Positions 53,709-58,072 of a stretch of DNA of 58,072 nt are shown here, one piece after another. The notes beneath the pieces were generated by a model. The model was given only the letters and a program-made list of their open reading frames with translations. It did no database searches and was not told where the DNA came from. A program made the translations under genes and the position numbers. Source of the DNA: Hydrogenoanaerobacterium saccharovorans (GTDB lineage Bacteria; Bacillota; Clostridia; Oscillospirales; Ruminococcaceae); NCBI RefSeq assembly GCF_003814745.1, contig NZ_RKRD01000005.1:1-58072 (forward strand), read 5' to 3'. Numbering within the stretch: position 1 is the first letter of the stretch; each line of letters begins with the position of its first letter.

Positions 53709-54602
53709 ATGCAACCGATTAACTGGGCGGATAAATATTTTGATAACGGTGAACGCATTGTGCTTACTAACAGCGAACTGCATATAAATGGGTTGCGCAT
53801 GTTTGGCAGGCATTTTCTTACAAAGGCAATATCGCCATTGCAGCTGCATTTTCATGAAAACAGCTTTGAGTTTACTTATATTATTAAAGGTAATGTCACT
53901 TTTTCTGTAAACGATAAAGAATACAAACTATCCGGAGGTGATATTTTCGTTGCATTTCCCAATGAGATTCATGATACTGGCTCAATACCGATGTCAGCGA
54001 ATGAAATGTACTGGTTTCAGCTTGATATTAGTCGATATCAAGATTTTTTGTTTTTGGGGAATGACTGGGCGTTGGATTTAATTAAGAATCTAAAAAAAAT
54101 CCAGAACCGTGTTATAAAAACCGATGATAAAGAAATGGCAAGCTTGATTAAACGCTGCTTTTCTTTGCTTTACCAATGCGACGATAGCAATCGTTATGAA
54201 GCTACAGGTCTGCTCGTCGTTTTTTTACATCGGTTATTGGACTATGATAAGCAGATTCAGTTTAAACTTACCCCGGATATTGCAAAGGCGGTGGACTACA
54301 TATTTAACAACATTAATGAAGAAATTTCACTCGACGACCTCGCAAATCAGAGTGGTCTTTCTATTTCACGGTTCAAGCAGAAGTTCAAAAATGAAATGGG
54401 TGTTACCCCTAGGGAGTTTATTAATTTTCGCAAGGTAGAGATTGCGAAAACAATGCTGCTCAACAAGCAGTCTATTACATCCATAGCAATGGAACTGGGT
54501 TTTTCAACAAGCAATTATTTTGCTGTGGTTTTTAAGCGTTTTACCACATATTCACCATCAGAGTATATGAAGAAACACAACAAAAACAATAATATAAAGT
54601 AA
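53709..54602 (+). CDS. AraC-family regulator, divergent from the URO-D/CUT2 operon
   Basis: This 297-residue protein has a cupin domain with the HFHENSFEFTYIIKG and GGDIFVAFPNEIHDTG motifs (about 50-110) and a C-terminal AraC helix-turn-helix pair ending in TSNYFAVVFKRFTTYSPSEY. TTAAGGAG precedes the ATG. By position it should control the minus-strand operon. Confidence 0.9.
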   Translation: MQPINWADKYFDNGERIVLTNSELHINGLRMFGRHFLTKAISPLQLHFHENSFEFTYIIKGNVTFSVNDKEYKLSGGDIFVAFPNEIHDTGSIPMSANEMYWFQLDISRYQDFLFLGNDWALDLIKNLKKIQNRVIKTDDKEMASLIKRCFSLLYQCDDSNRYEATGLLVVFLHRLLDYDKQIQFKLTPDIAKAVDYIFNNINEEISLDDLANQSGLSISRFKQKFKNEMGVTPREFINFRKVEIAKTMLLNKQSITSIAMELGFSTSNYFAVVFKRFTTYSPSEYMKKHNKNNNIK

Positions 54603-54862
54603 AAAACAGGCATCGTTAACGCCTGCTGCAACACAAGACGAGCAAAATGATAGACAAAACCGAACCTGGCGCCAATCATAGTTTGTATTGCTTATTACGG
54701 TTGGGGTGGTATCATCTTATATAAACAGAAAAAGATAATATGGTAAAAATATTTTAAAATACAGTTAAATTTGAAATTTAAGCTCCCATTATGGTACTTA
54801 GCTGAATTGCGGATTATGTTATATGAATCCCAATAAATCCTTAGCAACTTGGAGGACACAAC

Positions 54863-57610
54863 TTGAACCAAAGAGAAAATTTGATTTTACATAACGGGCA
54901 AGACATCACTGCTGATGTGAAGTTTTGCCAATACAATCCAACCTATAAAATGTATGATATTACCTTTCAAAGCGATAAGATCTATCAATACAACTACAAT
55001 TCTATTGAATGGATTAGAAAACCAGAATTAATAGATCCTACATTAGTACACATCACACACGGTGATCGCGAGCTGTTCAATATCGAAAATATCTTTAGTT
55101 TCCGTGGTGCTGTAACGGACTACTGGCACGTTTGTTTTTCAAATGGAAGCGAACGAACCTATGACAAACGAGAATTAAAAATTGCAACATCCTGTCTTAG
55201 TAAAAAGAAATCTCAGGACTGCCTTGATTATTTACGGGAACTTGCGTCCATTAACGAACTTAAAAGCGATGATGGCGAAGTTCTTTTACAAAAACAGTAT
55301 GATAGCTTGGACTTCGTAGGCTCAGACAGCACCATGGCTCTCTATCTAAATCCGAATGACAATAAAATTCGCACCTATCAAAAGCGGAGTCTGATATTCC
55401 CATTTGGCGGAAACGCCAGCCAGTTTCGCGCCGTGGAAAATGCGATGTGTAATCAGCTTAGCGTAATTCAGGGACCGCCTGGTACCGGAAAAACACAAAC
55501 GATTCTGAATATTATCGCGAATCTTTTGGTAGAAAATAAATCCATTCAGGTAGTCTCCAACAACAACTCCGCCACCGCCAATATATTAGAAAAGCTTGCC
55601 TCGCCCAAATACGGTATGGAGTTTCTTGTTGCACCTCTAGGTAGTTCTAACAATAAAAAGCAATTTATTCAGAATCAGAACGGTCGCTATCCAGATCTCT
55701 CTAGCTGGGAGATGGAACCTGGCGAACAAGAAGAATTGAGAGAGAAGATTAAGGGACTCTCGGAAGAAGTATCCAATACATTTAAAAAGCAGGAACGCCT
55801 TGCTCAAACCAGATTGGAACTAGAATCACTACTTCTGGAAATTAAGTATTTTGAACAGTACTGCTCAGAATCGGAGTTGCCATACGCCGATATCAAACTA
55901 CGCCGCACGCTAAAATCAGAAAAGCTGATGCAGCTTTGGCAGGAATGTTATGCGTTTTCAGAAAAAAAGCACAGCGTTTCTTTTTTGTTTAAAATTAAAA
56001 GTGCTCTTATTTATGGTATTTCAGACTGGAACTTTTACAAAAATAGTTTGCCTACTATTATTACGTTGCTGCAAGCTTTGTTTTATCAAGCGCGGAGAAA
56101 AGAACTGGCAAGCGAGATCCACGATTTGAAAGAATATCTGGACGATGTTGAAGCGACAAGAAAAATGGACAAGTTGACAAGGTGGTCTTTGGACTATTTG
56201 CATGCAAAGCTTTTTGAGAAGTATGGCAACAAACATACAAGAAAGTACTTTACTGGAGATGACCTATGGAAACGAGCCATTGATATTCCAAAAGAATATC
56301 CTATTATTCTCAGCACCACCTTTTCGTCCCGAAACTGTCTTAAGGGTGTTACATACAATTATGTTATTATGGATGAAGCTTCTCAAGTGGATATAGCTAC
56401 GGGGGCGTTGGCTTTATCCAGTGCCAAAAATGCAGTTATTGTAGGGGATTTGAAACAACTTCCCAATGTGGTCGCGGAAGATGCGAAAAAGCGCAGCGAC
56501 TCGGTATTCAATTCCTATAAACTCGCAGCGGGGTATTCTTTCTCTGCAAACAGTTTTTTAAAATCTATTTGCTGTATTCTACCCGAAGCCCCACAAACAT
56601 TGCTTCGCGAACATTATCGCTGTCACCCTAAAATTATTGGATACTGTAATCAGAAATTTTATCATAATGAGCTGATTGTTATGACAACAGATCACGGTGA
56701 AGATGATACATTATCTGTCTATAAAACAGTGGAGGGGAACCATCGTCGTGACCACACCAACCAGCGCCAGATTGATGTATTGATTCAGGAGGCTTTACCC
56801 AAATTAAAAAGCAATGTAACTGCAGATGAAATCGGTGTTATCGCTCCATACAGGGATCAGGCGACGAATATCACAACGCAACTCGATTCCAATTTAATCG
56901 AAGTAGACACTGTCCATAAGTTTCAAGGTCGAGAGAAAGACACGATTGTGCTAACAACGGTTGATGATGTTGTTACTGATTTCTCTGATGATCCGTATCT
57001 ATTGAATGTTGCTGTTTCTCGTGCAAAAAAGCGACTTTGTTTGGTGACATCCTGCAACGAGCAACCGACCGACAGCAACATTGGCGATTTGATTTCCTAT
57101 ATTGAATACTACAATTTTCAAATCGTCCAAAGTGAGATTTATTCTGTGTTCGATTTGCTTTATCGACAATATACTGATGCGCGCATTGCATTCTTAAAAA
57201 AACATCCCCGTGTATCCACTTATGATTCTGAAAATGTGATGTACGGAAACCTTATGGAACTTTTGAAGCGACACACAAACCTGCCATTGAATGTAATTTG
57301 CCATCAGCCGCTGAATATGTTGATTCGTGACCCTAAGCGATTGAATGATGAAGAATGCCGCTATGCTATGAATACGGCAACACATTTAGATTTTCTGATT
57401 TATAGCACGATTTCCAAAAAACCGGTTTTAGCCATCGAAGTAGATGGATTTCATTACCATAAACGCGGTACAGCACAGTATGAGCGAGACCGTATGAAAG
57501 ACCGTATACTGAAACTCTATGGTATTCCGCTGCTGCGTTTCCCCACTAACGGAAGCGGAGAAATAGAACAAGTTGCTCATTTTTTGAACGAGTATGAGAA
57601 GTTGATTTAA
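54863..57610 (+). CDS. SF1 (Upf1-like) helicase with C-terminal nuclease-like domain
   Basis: This 915-residue protein has an N-terminal domain (1-180), Walker A GPPGTGKT (204-211), an inserted helical region (about 285-450), Walker B DEAS (504-507), the GDLKQLP and REHYRCHP motifs and motif V/VI VHKFQGREKD and NVAVSRAKKR. The C-terminus (about 775-915) has HLDFLIY and AIEVDG(FHYH) with D843, E859 and D861, similar to DUF2726/DUF559 nuclease-like folds. The TTG start is supported by GGAGG seven bases upstream. Such stand-alone helicase-nucleases may act in DNA repair or phage defence. It lies beside tRNA-Arg. Confidence 0.85.
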   Translation: MNQRENLILHNGQDITADVKFCQYNPTYKMYDITFQSDKIYQYNYNSIEWIRKPELIDPTLVHITHGDRELFNIENIFSFRGAVTDYWHVCFSNGSERTYDKRELKIATSCLSKKKSQDCLDYLRELASINELKSDDGEVLLQKQYDSLDFVGSDSTMALYLNPNDNKIRTYQKRSLIFPFGGNASQFRAVENAMCNQLSVIQGPPGTGKTQTILNIIANLLVENKSIQVVSNNNSATANILEKLASPKYGMEFLVAPLGSSNNKKQFIQNQNGRYPDLSSWEMEPGEQEELREKIKGLSEEVSNTFKKQERLAQTRLELESLLLEIKYFEQYCSESELPYADIKLRRTLKSEKLMQLWQECYAFSEKKHSVSFLFKIKSALIYGISDWNFYKNSLPTIITLLQALFYQARRKELASEIHDLKEYLDDVEATRKMDKLTRWSLDYLHAKLFEKYGNKHTRKYFTGDDLWKRAIDIPKEYPIILSTTFSSRNCLKGVTYNYVIMDEASQVDIATGALALSSAKNAVIVGDLKQLPNVVAEDAKKRSDSVFNSYKLAAGYSFSANSFLKSICCILPEAPQTLLREHYRCHPKIIGYCNQKFYHNELIVMTTDHGEDDTLSVYKTVEGNHRRDHTNQRQIDVLIQEALPKLKSNVTADEIGVIAPYRDQATNITTQLDSNLIEVDTVHKFQGREKDTIVLTTVDDVVTDFSDDPYLLNVAVSRAKKRLCLVTSCNEQPTDSNIGDLISYIEYYNFQIVQSEIYSVFDLLYRQYTDARIAFLKKHPRVSTYDSENVMYGNLMELLKRHTNLPLNVICHQPLNMLIRDPKRLNDEECRYAMNTATHLDFLIYSTISKKPVLAIEVDGFHYHKRGTAQYERDRMKDRILKLYGIPLLRFPTNGSGEIEQVAHFLNEYEKLI

Positions 57611-57680
57611 AACGCTGCCTTTTATGCTTTTCACTGGATTAAGCAGTGGATTAAACAATTATATATAATGTATATAACAA

Positions 57681-57718
57681 ACACCCCATCACAACCGTTA
57701 AAAGTTGTGATGGGGTGT
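57681..57718 (-). terminator. Terminator of the tRNA-Arg gene
   Basis: A 15-bp perfect stem (ACACCCCATCACAAC and its complement) with an 8-base loop follows the tRNA on the minus strand and is followed by TTTGTT. Confidence 0.85.
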
Positions 57719-57724
57719 AATTCA

Positions 57725-57799
57725 TGGTACCCTCGACTGGAATCGAACCAGCGCACATCGCGTCGGAGGCGAATGCTCTATCCACTGAGCTACGAGGGC
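57725..57799 (-). tRNA. tRNA-Arg (anticodon CCG)
   Basis: The minus strand gives a cloverleaf: acceptor GCCCTCG/CGAGGGT, D-arm GCTC...GAGC, anticodon loop CTCCGAC with CCG anticodon, T-arm CTGG-TTCGATT-CCAG and encoded CCA. There is a G-U pair at 1:72 and a T-T mismatch at 27:43. CCG reads the CGG arginine codon. Confidence 0.95.
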
Positions 57800-57978
57800 A
57801 TATATATGAAAACGGCAATAAAGTAGTTATCGTTTTTATTGCTACCATATCTTCAATACTATAGCTTAAATAGTATAGCATAAACTTAGCGAAAAGAAAA
57901 TACCTTTGAAATAATCAGACTGAATATTGCTATAAAAACTATAAAGCAAAAGGATTCGATATTATTTTCAAAAAAGTG

Positions 57979-58007
57979 TTGACAAACCCCAGGTGCTATG
58001 GTAATAT
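57979..58007 (+). promoter_or_regulatory. Strong promoter at the window edge
   Basis: TTGACA (57979-57984) and TAATAT (58002-58007) have a 17-bp spacer; an alternative TATAAT at 58005-58010 gives 20 bp. Transcription continues out of the window. Confidence 0.7.
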
Positions 58008-58011
58008 AATA

Positions 58012-58072
58012 AAGCTGTCAGCGAGGGCAGGAACAAAAGAACGGCTCTGTGAGCGGGTTTGCGAACCGAGAG
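58012..58072 (+). other. Start of an unidentified transcript
   Basis: The sequence after the promoter is richer in G and C than the region before it and can form a small hairpin (CGGGTTTGCGAACCG). No start codon with a ribosome binding site is seen, so it is probably an RNA leader or structured RNA that is cut by the window end. Confidence 0.35.

Noticed and set aside
54603..54862. Possible attachment site repeat of tRNA-Arg upstream of the helicase gene
   Set aside because: No copy of the tRNA 3' end was found by reading this gap, so there is no direct evidence for an integrated island.
57651..57881. 76-codon minus-strand frame
   Set aside because: It is a translation of tRNA-Arg and its flanks, a common false ORF.

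Overview
The window looks like a chromosomal segment from an anaerobic, carbohydrate-using, low-to-moderate GC Gram-positive bacterium of the class Clostridia. The evidence is strong AGGAGG-type ribosome binding sites, many TTG/GTG starts, type II-like lipoproteins, a BceRSAB-type peptide-antibiotic module, an anaerobic sulfatase-maturase-like radical SAM protein, a TPP riboswitch with thiamine salvage genes, a perfect CcpA cre site, and many sugar ABC importers with LacI/AraC regulators. The species cannot be named from the sequence alone. No phage, insertion sequence or CRISPR array was seen.

Layout: 1-2081 is the 3' part of a repetitive surface protein. 2255-5592 is a TPP-riboswitch-controlled thiamine salvage operon (thiW, cytX, thiM, thiE). 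5964-8445 holds a radical SAM maturase, a small membrane protein and an AraC/GyrI-like regulator. 8569-13109 (minus) is a BceAB-type ABC exporter with its two-component system and a matching operator. 13321-16617 (minus) has an APH-fold kinase, a UV damage endonuclease fused to a DUF1722-like domain, and a divergent arginase-fold protein. 16802-18896 is a URO-D-family gene divergent from an AraC regulator. 19181-26724 is an alpha-galactoside unit: PLP lyase, CUT1 binding protein and two permeases without an ATPase, GH36 alpha-galactosidase, and a PocR-AraC regulator.

27174-36000 is a LacI-regulated ribose-type (CUT2) importer followed by a symmetrical set of two Gfo/Idh/MocA oxidoreductases and two TIM-barrel isomerases. 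36251-44095 has an unusual LacI regulator carrying a second, complete solute-binding-protein domain, divergent from an operon of L-rhamnose-mutarotase-like protein, URO-D-family protein, CUT2 permease, binding protein and ATPase. 44459-46261 is a secreted FMN/FAD reductase lipoprotein. 46685-53538 (minus) is another CUT2 importer operon that contains three more URO-D-family genes, with a divergent AraC regulator at 53709. 54863-57610 is an SF1 helicase with a C-terminal nuclease-like domain, followed by tRNA-Arg(CCG) on the minus strand and, at the window edge, a strong promoter for a truncated transcript.

The most unusual theme is five divergent URO-D-superfamily proteins, four of them inside two ribose-type ABC importer operons and one paired with its own AraC regulator, with two different active-site signatures (HSCG versus H..DG). 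Together with the LacI-solute-binding fusion regulator, this points to an uncharacterised small-molecule (probably sugar or modified sugar) uptake and processing system whose substrate the sequence does not reveal.
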